Assembly (NCBI GenBank): GCA_946902875.1 | Contig: OX336358.1 | Span: forward strand, 15,245,694 to 15,309,693 | DNA: 64,000 bases | Source of the DNA: Nematopogon swammerdamellus | Lineage: Eukaryota > Arthropoda > Insecta > Lepidoptera > Adelidae | Direction of reading: 5' to 3' | In this document: positions 54,869 through 64,000 of the stretch, in pieces | Layout: each line of letters opens with the position of its first letter | Position numbering within the stretch: the stretch's first letter is position 1 | Notes under the pieces: model-generated | Told to the model about the DNA's origin: nothing | The model's input: only the letters and a program-made list of their open reading frames with translations | Databases searched by the model: none | Program-made: the position numbers and the translations under genes

Positions 54869-57800
54869 TTATTGGTCTGCAAAACGAACAGTTTTTTTAC
54901 ATATTCTACCGAACTTAGACACGTGATATGGTATTGTAGTGTCTGTCTCACTTGAATTATGGGTAGGAGATGTGGGACTAGGCTTCGTTGTAGGTACTTG
55001 GGCGGAGTCGGCAGGTGCGTCGCGTGAACCGTTTCTTTCATCGTTGGGTAAGAAAGCCGGTTTCAGCCTGTCCAATGTTATTGCGACTTCCCTGTTAGGA
55101 AGTTTTACTATAAAATATTTGTCTTTCTTTTTTATTACCGGGAACGGTCCTTCGTAAGGTGGTGTGAGAGGTCGTGTCACGCGATCACACCTGACGAACA
55201 CGTGTGTGCACCTACTTAGTTCCGGATGCACAAAAACTGACGTCTGCCTAGCTTCGCGCTTAGGTACAGAAGCTATTTTGCTTATGTGTTGGCGAAGTTT
55301 GTCCACATAGCTCTCGTCGACGGTGTACGATGTTGGTGAAGGTTCGAAAAACTCTCCCGGCAGTCTAATAGTGGTTCCATAAACCATTTCAGCTGCGCTG
55401 ATTGATGTGTCGTCTCGAAGAGCTGCTCTCAGACCATATAAAACTGATGGTAATTCTTCTGCCCAGTTCTCGCTGTTTGATCGGGCCATTAATGCTGCTT
55501 TCATACTTCGGTGAAAATTTTCGATAAGGCCGTTCGATTGCGGGTGATAGCTGGTTGTCCTGATTTTTTTAATACCCATGCACTTCGCGAGGTTCTGAAA
55601 CAGCTCTGCCTCGAAGTTACGTCCTTGATCTGTGGAAATTCGTAGGGGGCAGCCGAAACGGACAATCCAGTGCTCGTAGACAACCCTCGCGACAGTTTCT
55701 GCCGACATGTCGCTGACGGGGATTGCCTCTGGCCAATTTGTTGCTCGGTCCTCGATCGTCACTACGTAGCGGTATCCATTTGAAGGCATGAGTGGACCAA
55801 CCATGTCCACATTCAGGTGCTGAAACCGATCACTTGGTTCATACTTCCCAAATGGCGACTTTGTATGCCGTGATACCTTCGACTTCTGGCATGGTAGGCA
55901 CGACTTTGTCCACTCCTTGACGTCGTTCAGCATGCCAGGCCAAAAGAATTTCTCCTTCATCAGCCTGCGCGTTCCTCTTACGCCTGGATGTGAAATACCA
56001 TGTATGGTCGTGAAGGCTTGATGGTGAAAGTTCTTCGTGAGGTACGGCCTTGTCTTTCCGCCGGTCGTGTCACAATAAACATTCAATTTGATGGCCGGAA
56101 TCTGAACTAATCGAAGAGTTGAGTTTTCTCGTGAAAGAAGTTCCTTCAACTCTCCGTCTGATTGTTGTGCCTGTGCTAGCTTCTCATAGTCTATTGCGCT
56201 GGGGCATCCTATCTCTTCGATTCTCGATAAAAAATCGGCGACTGGGTTAACTTCACCAGACACGTGCACTATAGATGATACAAATTGCGAAATGTAATCT
56301 AATTGACGGATTCTTCTCGGCGTGTCGTTGGTGGTCGCATTCTTTTTGAAAGCGAACGTCAAAGGTTTATGATCGCAGTATACTTTGACATTCGAGCCCT
56401 CGATAAACCTTCGGAAGTGTTTCACCGCTAAGTAAATACCTAGCAGCTCTCTATCATAGGTAGAGTATTTTCTCTGTGTCTCATTAAGCGTCTTACTGAA
56501 AAAACCTAACGGCTCTTGTCCCTTTTCTGTGCGCTGGTTTAGCACTGCTCCTACGCTTACGTCGCTGGCGTCGGTCATTATAGAGATCTCGGCGTCCACG
56601 GCGGGGTGTGCGAGCATGCACGCACTCTTAATGCTTTCCTTGCATTTCTCAAATGCGGCAATCGCGTCCGGTGTCCATTCGATGATTGTCTTGTCACGTT
56701 TTTTTGCGCCCACTAAATATTTGTTAAGTACAGCTTGATGTGTCGCCGCATCTGGTGTGCTCTCTCTGTAGAAGTTTATTGCTCCTAGAAAGCGTCTCAG
56801 CTCGTGAATAGTGACCGGTTTTTTGTAGTTGGCGATGGCTTCGACCTTTTCAGGTAGCGGGCGAATTCCCTCGGGTGACACCAAATAGCCGAGATATGTT
56901 ATTAACGGCTTGTTAAATTCAGATTTTTGCGTATTGATGGTAATTCCGTGAGCATCGAGTCGTTGTAGCACGTTTCGAAGAAGTTTGTTGTGCGATTCTT
57001 GGTCTTCGGATGCGATCAGAATGTCATCTACATACGAAAATACACAATCTAGACCTTGCAGCACTGCGTTGAGAAATCGGCAAAACGTCATTCCGGCGTT
57101 ACGGAGTCCAAAACATGTGCGTGTATACTCGTACAGGCCGAATGGCGTTGTTATAGCGGTCTTCGGGATGTCTTGTTCGCGAACTGGAATTTGGTGGTAA
57201 GCATTGTTGAGGTCGATCTTGGAAAATATTTTCTTTCCGTGCAGCATGTACGTGAAATCTAAAAGCCTTGGCATAGGATAGGCGTCAGGGATAGTGTTAG
57301 CATTTAACTTACGGTAGTCTCCGACAATTCTGATTCCACCACACTTTTTATCTACCACATGTAGCGGCGAAGACCAAGGACTTTTGCTGGTTTGTATAAT
57401 ACCGAGTTCGAGCATTGTCTCGATTTCCTGTTTAACTTTTTTGTACTTGTCCGGAGCAAGGGGTCTAGGTCGGCAGTGAACGGGGGGGCCTTTTGTCTCA
57501 ATATAGTGCTCGACGCTGTGTTTTATGGCTTCCTTTCCGAAAACGGACGGCTTTGTTACGTTGGGGAAGGAGGCTATTATCTCACCAAATGGGTCGCCGG
57601 CGCAGACGGTTTTTATTGTCGGTTGATCGGACGATATTGCTGTAGTTTTCACGTGGAGTTCCGTTGTACCATCGATTAGACGTCGATTCCTCAGATCCAC
57701 GAGCAGGTTATGATACTCCAAGAAATCTGCGCCTATTATAGGCATCCGCACGTTCGCCTCCACGAAACTCCATTTGTATGGCCTTCTTAGTCCGAGATCG

Positions 57801-58051
57801 AGAGTTAGTGACTTCTCACCGTATGTGGTTATCGCCGACCCGTTTGCCGCGTATAAAACATAATCCGAGGGTGAGCCTTTGTTCCTACTCAGTACCGAGA
57901 TGTCTGCTCTGGAGTCTATGAGAAAATTTATGCCCGAGTTGCGGTCGGTTATATAAAGGCGTTTGGAATTTTCCAATGTGCAGACCTCCGCCTTAGGCTG
58001 CACTGCGTCTAGTTTTCCGATTGCATTTTCGTCTGGTCCTTCCACGCGCAT
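54869..58051 (-). CDS. pol: pol polyprotein: protease, RT, RNase H, integrase
   Basis: The frame has 1060 codons from the first in-frame ATG, but translation most likely enters by a -1 shift from gag (overlap 58009-58051). Protease: LIDSRAD at residues 44-50 and IIGAD near 105-109. RT: about 190-390 with YVDD at 340-343. RNase H: TDAS 493-496, YDREL 532-536, VADFLSR 604-610. Integrase: H684/H688, C718/C721 and D749, D808, E844 with the D-x35-E spacing, then a GPF-type module near 985 and a basic end (TVRFADQ). All catalytic residues are kept except that the protease triad is Asp-Ser-Arg where Asp-Ser/Thr-Gly is the rule. No internal stop or frameshift exists. Confidence 0.92.
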   Translation of the reverse strand: MRVEGPDENAIGKLDAVQPKAEVCTLENSKRLYITDRNSGINFLIDSRADISVLSRNKGSPSDYVLYAANGSAITTYGEKSLTLDLGLRRPYKWSFVEANVRMPIIGADFLEYHNLLVDLRNRRLIDGTTELHVKTTAISSDQPTIKTVCAGDPFGEIIASFPNVTKPSVFGKEAIKHSVEHYIETKGPPVHCRPRPLAPDKYKKVKQEIETMLELGIIQTSKSPWSSPLHVVDKKCGGIRIVGDYRKLNANTIPDAYPMPRLLDFTYMLHGKKIFSKIDLNNAYHQIPVREQDIPKTAITTPFGLYEYTRTCFGLRNAGMTFCRFLNAVLQGLDCVFSYVDDILIASEDQESHNKLLRNVLQRLDAHGITINTQKSEFNKPLITYLGYLVSPEGIRPLPEKVEAIANYKKPVTIHELRRFLGAINFYRESTPDAATHQAVLNKYLVGAKKRDKTIIEWTPDAIAAFEKCKESIKSACMLAHPAVDAEISIMTDASDVSVGAVLNQRTEKGQEPLGFFSKTLNETQRKYSTYDRELLGIYLAVKHFRRFIEGSNVKVYCDHKPLTFAFKKNATTNDTPRRIRQLDYISQFVSSIVHVSGEVNPVADFLSRIEEIGCPSAIDYEKLAQAQQSDGELKELLSRENSTLRLVQIPAIKLNVYCDTTGGKTRPYLTKNFHHQAFTTIHGISHPGVRGTRRLMKEKFFWPGMLNDVKEWTKSCLPCQKSKVSRHTKSPFGKYEPSDRFQHLNVDMVGPLMPSNGYRYVVTIEDRATNWPEAIPVSDMSAETVARVVYEHWIVRFGCPLRISTDQGRNFEAELFQNLAKCMGIKKIRTTSYHPQSNGLIENFHRSMKAALMARSNSENWAEELPSVLYGLRAALRDDTSISAAEMVYGTTIRLPGEFFEPSPTSYTVDESYVDKLRQHISKIASVPKREARQTSVFVHPELSRCTHVFVRCDRVTRPLTPPYEGPFPVIKKKDKYFIVKLPNREVAITLDRLKPAFLPNDERNGSRDAPADSAQVPTTKPSPTSPTHNSSETDTTIPYHVSKFGRICKKTVRFADQ

Positions 58052-58884
58052 GGCTGCTCACATTTTTTGGCCTTCTCGCGGAATGTATGGTGGTACCAGC
58101 ATAGCCAGCCGGCCTTCTGTTCCGATGCACCTGTACGCGAGCTGGATCTGTACCTGTGTGCCGGTGTCCGCGAGCGGGGACGGTGCGGGCGTCGCTGTTG
58201 AGCCTGCTCATCGCGTATCGAGGCGATTTCGGCACACATGCGTGCCATTTGTGTGGCGAGAGCGGCGACTGACGCCTGCATTTCACATGACTGTGATGCG
58301 ACAGGTGCAGGTGCAAGTTCGTTCACCTGAGTGCAGCGTGTGTTTTCAAGGACGCTGTCTGCAATGACGGCTAGGTCTTCTAAACTCTCCTTGTCGCTTA
58401 CTGCCAGGACAGCGCGTACAGCCGTCGGGAGGTGACCGGCCCACAAGAATTTAAGGGCGTCGTCGCTCACCTTATCTCGTGCCAGGTCCCGCATACGTCG
58501 GAGGAGCTGCGACGGTCGTTGGTCACCCAACTGCATTTCTCCGAGCAGTTTTTGAAACTGCCGGAGTTCCGAGTCTGCATTTGCGGAGATTAGACGCGCT
58601 TTCAGCGCATCGTACCTGCGCTCTGGCGGAGGTGAGGTGAGCAGATCGCTCACCTGTTGCAGGTCGGGGAGCTGCAATTTTGCGATGACCGTCTGCCACC
58701 GTTGGTCGTCGCTAAGCCTCTGCGAAGCCGTGATGGCCTCAAACTGTATGAACCACAGTTTAGGTTGTTGCCGCCAAAACTCTGGAATGCGGCTTGACAC
58801 CGACAAAGCCGCCAATTCACCTGTCGCCCCACACGGTGTTGCATCTTGCGCCACTATGTGTGCATGCTCTCCGTCGTTACTCAT
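58009..58884 (-). CDS. gag: gag polyprotein with CHCC finger
   Basis: This frame of 291 codons starts MSNDGEHAHI. The stretch PEFWRQQPKLWFIQFEA begins a capsid-like region typical of the clade (F.PE...WF...E), and LLGEMQLGDQRPSQLLRRM follows. Near the C-terminus a basic Arg/Ser-rich segment precedes C262-x2-H265-x9-C275-x3-C279, the CHCC finger of CsRn1-type Gag. The frame stops at TAG (58009-58011). The -1 frame opens after a TGA just upstream, leaving a shift window of about 50 bases. GGAAAAC directly before the TAG is a candidate slip site only. Confidence 0.88.
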   Translation of the reverse strand: MSNDGEHAHIVAQDATPCGATGELAALSVSSRIPEFWRQQPKLWFIQFEAITASQRLSDDQRWQTVIAKLQLPDLQQVSDLLTSPPPERRYDALKARLISANADSELRQFQKLLGEMQLGDQRPSQLLRRMRDLARDKVSDDALKFLWAGHLPTAVRAVLAVSDKESLEDLAVIADSVLENTRCTQVNELAPAPVASQSCEMQASVAALATQMARMCAEIASIRDEQAQQRRPHRPRSRTPAHRYRSSSRTGASEQKAGWLCWYHHTFREKAKKCEQPCAWKDQTKMQSEN

Positions 58885-58970
58885 GATTCCCAGTCTCTAC
58901 TCAAACTAAATGTCACTTAAAACACTGAATATCACTAAAACACTAGATGTCCACAATTAACTCGCGCGCG

Positions 58971-58991
58971 AATCACGTCGGTAGGTCACCA
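58971..58991 (-). promoter_or_regulatory. primer binding site, tRNA-Trp-like
   Basis: Two bases inside the 5' LTR the minus strand reads TGGTGACC-TA-CCGACGTGATT. Apart from the inserted TA this is what I expect from the 3' end of insect tRNA-Trp (CCGACGTGATT and TGGTGACC), the primer of CsRn1-clade elements. Confidence 0.65.
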
Positions 58992-58993
58992 AT

Positions 58994-59254
58994 TGTGGCA
59001 CTTTAGCTACTATATGCGAGTGTCCTATGTAGGGTGTTAGTGTTAAGGTCCAAATGAAACACTATGATAGCTGTGTATAAACGTGTAATAAAACGACTGA
59101 GAATTATTATTGACTCAAAGCGACTATACTTGACTCCGTGGTGTGATCGACTGCCAGGGCGGCGGGCCGAGGCGAGCGCGGACGCACGCCGCGCCAGAGG
59201 GGCGCGGGGTGCGATAACCGCGTCGCATCGGACCGATGTGTCGTGTCCGGCACA
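58994..59254 (-). repeat. 5' LTR, 261 bp
   Basis: On the minus strand it runs TGTGCCGGACACGACACATC ... GCTAAAGTGCCACA. The first half is very GC-rich and the second A/T-rich. It is the unduplicated reference for the 3' LTR. Confidence 0.9.
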
Positions 59255-59261
59255 TTAGCAA

Positions 59262-59610
59262 TAACTAAGGAACTTGCTTCCCTTATCCCTCCTCCTCCTG
59301 CTTGCCTTCACCAAACCCGCCGTACTCTCGCGGAACACCCCTTTGTAGTCGACAGAAAAGTTCTTCGAACTGCACGATTCTCTAAATCTTTCTTGTGCCG
59401 CACTGCAAATGTGTAGAACGGGCTCCCAGGGAATATATTTCCCCACTCCTACAATCCACGGATCTTCAAATCGCGGGTTAATAGCCTTTCCCCGGCAACA
59501 TTAGTCCACCTCCAAGCCGGACTGGCACCTCCTCGGCGGTGAAATTGGCTGCGCCTGAGGCTTCAACCTCGGGCACAGCCACCCAACTCGGAAGCAATAA
59601 AAAAATATTG
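59262..59610 (+). pseudogene. LINE-X relative, 3' end
   Basis: It encodes HPFVVDRKVLRTARFSKSFL and CRTANV, then a TAG where Trp is expected, then NGLPGNIFPHSYNPRIFKSR. The 3' tail (TGGCACCTCCTCGGCGGTGA, ATTGGCTG, CACAGCCACCCAACTCGG, AATAAA) aligns with the SINE-B tail. The LTR element inserted just left of it. Confidence 0.6.
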
Positions 59611-59934
59611 ATTCACAGATTAAATAATAAAATAAAATAAACCTAAATGAATCAACTTATAAAATAAAACTTTTTGTTCAATTTCAACCGAGTCAGCCAG
59701 GTTCCCCAGGACTTTTATAGAGTTCAGCTTAGGAGTTGGATTTGCAGGCTTATGCGGCGTATGAAGAAAGCCTTGGCACTCACCTCACCGGACTTATCCA
59801 CTAGCAATTTGCCGATGGTGTCGGCAAAAGCGAGTGCATCCGGTGACCACGCACCGTGGGTTTCCACCGCGAAACCTAGAAACTGAAAGAGCTTTTTAGG
59901 GGCTGATATTTTTAATTTTTATATCGTTTATTGA

Positions 59935-60320
59935 ATAATTTCAACCATATAACCAAAGCTTCCTTCTCCGCCCACGGAACAGTGTAGACACGCACATCCC
60001 CTTCCCTCCCCCCCCCCCTCCCCCGGTCCCCCTTCCACCTTAAACTTAATTATTTTTAGCATATATTTATTTAGTTATGTATAAATTTTATTCTATTTTC
60101 AGAATTTTTTTATTTAAAGGTTCTTGTTAATTTTTCTTTTGTTAGATAGGTAAGTTTTGTTTTAGTTTAGTTTTAGTTAAAATATTTATAAATGTTTTGA
60201 TTGCTTAATTACTTTTAAATAAACTTGTATGAAAAAAAAAGTCAAATAAAAGCTTGAAAAATAAAAATTATTTTTTTATTTTACTCATTATAAATATAAC
60301 TTATTTTATTATCCAATAAA
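59935..60320. other. A/T-rich interval with a C run
   Basis: A C-rich run at 60003-60035 is the only structure. No gene was seen. Confidence 0.4.
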
Positions 60321-60324
60321 TTGC

Positions 60325-60425
60325 ATTATTTCACCTACTCTTAGATAAGTCGAAAATTCTTCCCGTTCTATTGCAATGCGAAGAAGAACCGACAAACAAA
60401 CTTCGCTAGTCACAATGTTTATTGA
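60325..60425 (+). repeat. Rep-F fragment
   Basis: AAGTCGAAAATTCTTCCCGT and GCGAAGAAGAACCGACAAAC with CTTCGCTAGTCACAATGTTT. Confidence 0.5.
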
Positions 60426-60498
60426 ACCTCTTCACATGAAGTTTGCACATAATGGAATCTGGCATGTATACATCGGAATGATTGTACGCTAGTAACAT

Positions 60499-60786
60499 CA
60501 GGCCTCACGCACTCTATGTACTTGCGCGCGCTAACTACCTATCGCCCGACGGGCCGCCGGCGGTCTTTTTCAGTACAAATTCGTCAGCCGCGCGAAGTAT
60601 ACATAGACGCTCGCCCACGCAACTGCGCGCAGCTGCAAAGCAATAAACACTTTACACTCGATCGTTAAGGTACATTTTCGCACGCAGCGATTGGCGATGT
60701 GAAACAGTAGTCTATTAAAGCCCGAAGGTAGGAACATTTTCTATGGAGTGATTTATCTGTTACGAAGTAACTATTAAGTAATCTGT
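60499..60786 (-). repeat. Rep-H copy 2, inverted
   Basis: It is the reverse complement of 39961-40253 with moderate divergence. The TATATATA is TATGTATA here and the GC-rich part is shorter. Confidence 0.6.
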
Positions 60787-60984
60787 GGTAACATCACGAT
60801 ATTTGCCAAGGGGTTGGGCAGCGAACGAAAACTAACAGCGCTTAAAAATGCGACCGCACTATATAATTCCATGGGGAGTGCTCGGACGGGCTTTTTAACG
60901 CGATCCCGCCGTCCCCTGTCCACCACCGCACAACGCTCACTGGGCAGGCATTGCATCCCTCCACGCTAAGCTTACATGCAGATA

Positions 60985-61525
60985 TTTCCTCCACAGAACC
61001 GGTAAACTCTGGAACGCTCTCCCCGCTCATATATTTCCGAAGTATATTTCCTCCCCAATACAATCTGGGGTCTTTCAAGAGGGGCGTGGATAGGCACCTG
61101 TCAGGCCGACATGGCATTCGCAACCCCCGCATGACAGCATCCCTTATTCCCTGCCACCCGTCCTATCTCCGCATGACTCGTCGCAGAGAGCCTCAGCATC
61201 CTTTTGTTGTTGACATTGGGCTTTTGAGAGCCCATCGGTTCTCCAAATCGTTTCTTTGTCGCACCGCTAGAGTGTGGAACTGTCTTCCGGCGAGTGTATT
61301 TCCTGGATCCTTTAACCTGGGTGTTTCTAGCAACAGTCCGCAAATCTGCTGGCATGGCACCTACTGAGCGTGGTTTCGCGAGGAGAGGTGATTTTGGCTC
61401 TGTCGACTGCACCATTGGTCTCTCGGCACAGCCACCCATGCTGGTTTACATAAAAAAAATTATAATAATGCGACCGAATGTCCATGGGCGTCGTTAGACA
61501 CCTTATCGGAGCCACAGGTCGCGCC
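60985..61525 (+). pseudogene. LINE-Y 3' end split by LINE-X
   Basis: GKLWNALPAHIFPKYISSPI-like coding (with an 18-base internal duplication) runs to 61133 and the 3' part resumes at 61468 with GCGACCGAATGTCCATGGGC, as in the unbroken tail at 40715. Confidence 0.65.
61134..61467 (+). pseudogene. LINE-X 3' end nested in LINE-Y
   Basis: It encodes SLIPCHPSYLRMTRRREPQH, PFVVDIGLLRAHRFSKSFLC and RTARVWNCLPASVFPGSFNL. A deletion then removes FKRRINGLDS. It ends CCACCCATGCTGGTTTACAT plus poly(A). ATG flanks both sides. Confidence 0.65.
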
Positions 61526-61539
61526 TTCAATAAAAACAA

Positions 61540-62000
61540 AAACTAAAATGAATTAGTACGCACTTCCACTTTACACAGCAGGTGGATGAAACTTTTTTTT
61601 TCTAGCCATGAAGCCTATCAATGTAACCTGTTCAAAGCGGAAGTATTCAATGCAAAGAAATAATAAAAATATCAAAAATTAAATTCACTTTTTTTCATTT
61701 CTCCACATGGCATAATGCAAAGGCATGACCTACACTAAGGCATTTGTAATTCAAATCATCAATGCGTATTATAAAACGGTAAACATTGCGTGTCTGTACA
61801 CTCAAAATATTTGCAAAATATTTAATTGGCGGGTTCGGTGAAGCATGAGTGATGGATGAAATATTTACATTTCAATGTATCTCTTAGTATGCTTAGTGCG
61901 TGTCAGGCAGGACTCGCGCACCGAGGTTTCCGCACCACAAAAAAAAAACATTGGAAAAAACACGTTTCCGGTATGGGAACCCGCCTTAATTTTTTACTTG
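61540..62000. other. A/T-rich interval
   Basis: No gene or assignable repeat was seen. Confidence 0.4.
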
Positions 62001-62004
62001 TTAT

Positions 62005-62190
62005 TATTTTGTTATTATTTGTTGTTATATCTGCCATTATAACACATATTCTGTGAAAACTTTAACCGGCTACCTACAACGGTTCCAAAGATACAGCAGT
62101 AGGACAGACAGACAGACCGACCGACAGACAGACAGACAGACGGCGTAGGCTTAGTAATAGGCTTGCGGACGGGATACGGAAACCTAAATA
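62005..62190 (-). repeat. Rep-E 5' part
   Basis: The minus strand has GGTTTCCGTATCCCGTCCGC, CGCCGTCTGTCTG-type runs and TTTCACAGAATATGTGTTAT. Confidence 0.55.
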
Positions 62191-62199
62191 CTACTGGCC

Positions 62200-62965
62200 C
62201 AATTCGAAAGGGATTTTCACAAAAATATAGGTCCTAGGGCTGATTAACATACTATTACATATTACGCGTGATTGAACATAAACTATCAACAGTTTAAGAG
62301 GTGATTCTGAACCTCTAAACGTAATAAAAAACTTAAAAAATGTAATAATAAAAAAAAGGTTAAGTGCGGACTAAAAATGTCTTCACAATGGCTAACCCAC
62401 AAGTGATCTTATTTTTATTTTTACTTTTACTTTTCACTTTATGTGGTCAGAATTATCAAGCTTAAACTATAGTTATACTAGCTCTCAAACTGTAGTTTAA
62501 CACTGTAAGCTAGACACATAAACACAGATACAACGTATTGCAATCTAAGACTTTCCTAAGAAATTTCTTGTCAGCTCTTCTTTGTGGGTGTAATCGAACC
62601 GGAAAGTAAAAATTAAATAGGAAAATTTCAAGGGTAGTGTAGTGTACTCTACCATTCGAATGATGAATAAAGAATAAAGAATATGTTCACACTCGCAGAT
62701 GGTTCCGTTGCAATTCCGTACTGCATGAATTTAATAAAAAATAATAATATAATATTATAGTAAATAATAAGGATTTCCCCAGCAGAATATTACTTTGCTT
62801 AGAACGTTTAAACTACTAAAACTAACAATATTAAGTGTTAAAACCCTCCATAACGAATCGACCGCTTCTGCAGTGACAAATTGATAACGAAGAACTGTCA
62901 AATTTCGCGCCAAATCAAATTAGCGCGGCCGAAAAAAGTTGTACACCTCAAAAACTTGGCCACCT
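62200..62965. other. A/T-rich interval with a Rep-G scrap
   Basis: 62583-62650 (GTGGGTGTAATCGAACCGGA) is an inverted Rep-G remnant. Nothing else was seen. Confidence 0.4.
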
Positions 62966-62995
62966 GTATAATAGAGAGAGAGAGAGAGAGAAGGA

Positions 62996-63037
<42 letters not shown>
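62966..63037. repeat. (GA)n microsatellite
   Basis: A run of AG dinucleotides broken once by AAGGAGAGGG. Confidence 0.9.
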
Positions 63038-63038
<1 letters not shown>

Positions 63039-63154
63039 ATAGTTACAAGTAGAGGGGGGCGAGAGATAGAGAGATTAAGAAGGTAGATGAAGAGAATTAT
63101 ATTTTTACTAGAATAAGTAATTGATATCTCGAAACCGGCATTATCAAATAATTG

Positions 63155-63285
63155 TATTGTATTGTATTGTTTATTGATCATTCATGTGGCAGTTAGACTG
63201 CGCTCGAACTTGTCACAATTTGTTCTATCCGGTTCGATTACACCCACGAAGAAGAACCGACAAGAAACTTCGCGGGTATTTTTTT
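63155..63285 (+). repeat. Rep-G, best copy
   Basis: ATTGTTTATTGATCATTCAT, CTCGAACTTGTCACAATTTG, TTCGATTACACCCACGAAGA and AGAACCGACAAGAAACTTCG. Confidence 0.6.
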
Positions 63286-63299
63286 AAACATATTTTTAC

Positions 63300-63700
63300 A
63301 AGTATTTAGTGACTAGCCACATAATATTTTTATTTTTTTTTATTTATTTATTTAAATGTTTAAGAGCTCACAGGAGCTGTACATTCACTCTTTACATAAA
63401 TTTAATTAAAGTGTTATAATAACAATACAAACACATGATTACATATCCTATTACATACCTACATTGATTTTAAAAATTTTATCAATATAATTATTCAAAC
63501 ATTTCTTTCATTCTTATTACTTAATACAAACTATAATTACAATTAACAACTACAAATTACAATTAAAATTATTAAAAAATTCTTCTTAATTATAAAAAGG
63601 CCGACTGAGTAAATAAATTTTCAATTCTTTTTGAAATTCTACAATTGTATTGCAATTCTTAATATTATTAAATTATTATATAATTTGATCGTATATATAA
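63300..63700. other. A/T-rich interval
   Basis: GTTTAAGAGCTCACAGGAGCTG (63358) is a small palindrome. Nothing else was seen. Confidence 0.4.
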
Positions 63701-63839
63701 TAATTTGAGGGTATATATAATAACCCCGCCCATAGTCTATCGAAAACATAGCTTGAGAGCAAGATTAACAATTTTGCTGAGAGTTCTGACTACAAAGACT
63801 TATTAATTAAGTGAATCAGGTATAATAATAATCAGGTGA

Positions 63840-63875
63840 ATAAACCAACGCGGGCGGAGTCGCGGGCGTAGCTAG
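63840..63875 (+). mobile_element. Helitron 3' end
   Basis: GCGGGCGGAGTCGCGGGCGT is followed by AGCTAG (CTAG 63872-63875) and then T. The 5' end was not located, so only the terminus is annotated. Confidence 0.6.
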
Positions 63876-64000
63876 TTAATCACATAATTTAATCGAGGCA
63901 ACCAGATCTTGCCTCTAAAATTTATAGCAATTATCTAGTTCTTGGCACTGCGCAGTTTTTGGAGCGAGTACATTTTAATACGAGTAGTTTAGTGGATTGG

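Larger units (their letters stand above)
52871..59254 (-). mobile_element. Ty3/Gypsy LTR retrotransposon, CsRn1/Kabuki type
   Basis: Two LTRs (TG...CA), a 4-bp target duplication TTAG (52867-52870, 59255-59258), a primer site, gag, pol in the -1 frame and a polypurine tract are all present on the minus strand. The Gag CHCC finger in place of CCHC and a tRNA-Trp-like primer site are the known marks of the CsRn1 clade, of which Kabuki is the Bombyx member. LTRs are identical outside a duplication, so insertion is recent. No envelope gene is seen. Confidence 0.9.

Noticed and set aside
56529..57679. Plus-strand frames of 68-95 codons inside the LTR element
   Set aside because: They are shadows of the intact minus-strand pol.

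Overview
This window looks like an intergenic-to-intronic stretch of a lepidopteran (moth or butterfly) chromosome. It carries one recognisable host gene, an Osiris-family gene whose last three coding exons lie at 7300-17019 (+). The repeats are of kinds typical of Lepidoptera: Helitrons ending in a GC hairpin plus CTAG, tRNA-derived SINEs, (ACAT)n-tailed elements, RTE-like 3' ends and a Ty3/Gypsy element of the CsRn1/Kabuki type. Nearly everything outside the Osiris exons is mobile DNA, much of it nested. There is no bacterial-style gene, CRISPR array or functional tRNA/rRNA gene.

Layout. 1-5600: a TIR element, a SINE block, a 1.7-kb TIR transposon with remains of a transposase-like tail, and a complete non-autonomous Helitron. 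5700-17020: the Osiris gene, whose 7.5-kb intron has taken in a 3.9-kb reverse-transcriptase (RT)-bearing element. 17-29 kb: LINE tails, a long (ACAT)n array, SINEs, a 3 x 389-bp tandem array and many copies of a hairpin-rich repeat called Rep-D here. 29.6-30.2 kb: two weak candidates for host first exons. 30-41 kb: SINEs, foldback repeats and a hAT-like element inside a SINE. 41.3-45.2 kb: a second, inverted copy of the RT-bearing element. 46.5-49.3 kb: a TIR transposon (36-bp perfect ends, 7-bp target duplication) whose interior is a 2.3-kb palindrome of 10-bp repeats. 50-52.4 kb: more repeats. 52.87-59.25 kb: a nearly intact CsRn1-type LTR retrotransposon on the minus strand. 59.3-64 kb: nested LINE tails and a Helitron 3' end.

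Working names: SINE-A (tRNA-like plus 5S-rRNA-like head), SINE-B (tRNA-Leu/Ser-like head), SINE-C (Rep-D head fused to the SINE-A body), Rep-D (starts GTGTGGGGCCGG, ends in (ATGT)n), Rep-E (tail ACTCGCACTTGGCCGG), Rep-F and Rep-G (share AAGAAC-GACAA-AACTTCGC), Rep-H (TATA-containing inverted pair), Rep-I, Rep-J (TIR MITE), Rep-K (ATCGGTCCATCCGTTTGGGAG), LINE-X and LINE-Y (two jockey/CR1-like 3' ends).

The most notable items are the Foldback/Galileo-like palindromic transposon; the two RT-bearing elements that share the same reading-frame breaks and so moved after the RT had died; the SINE set whose heads have been swapped onto one body and whose 3' end matches a resident LINE; and the LTR element with a tRNA-Trp-like primer site, a tandem duplication in one LTR and a mutated protease triad.
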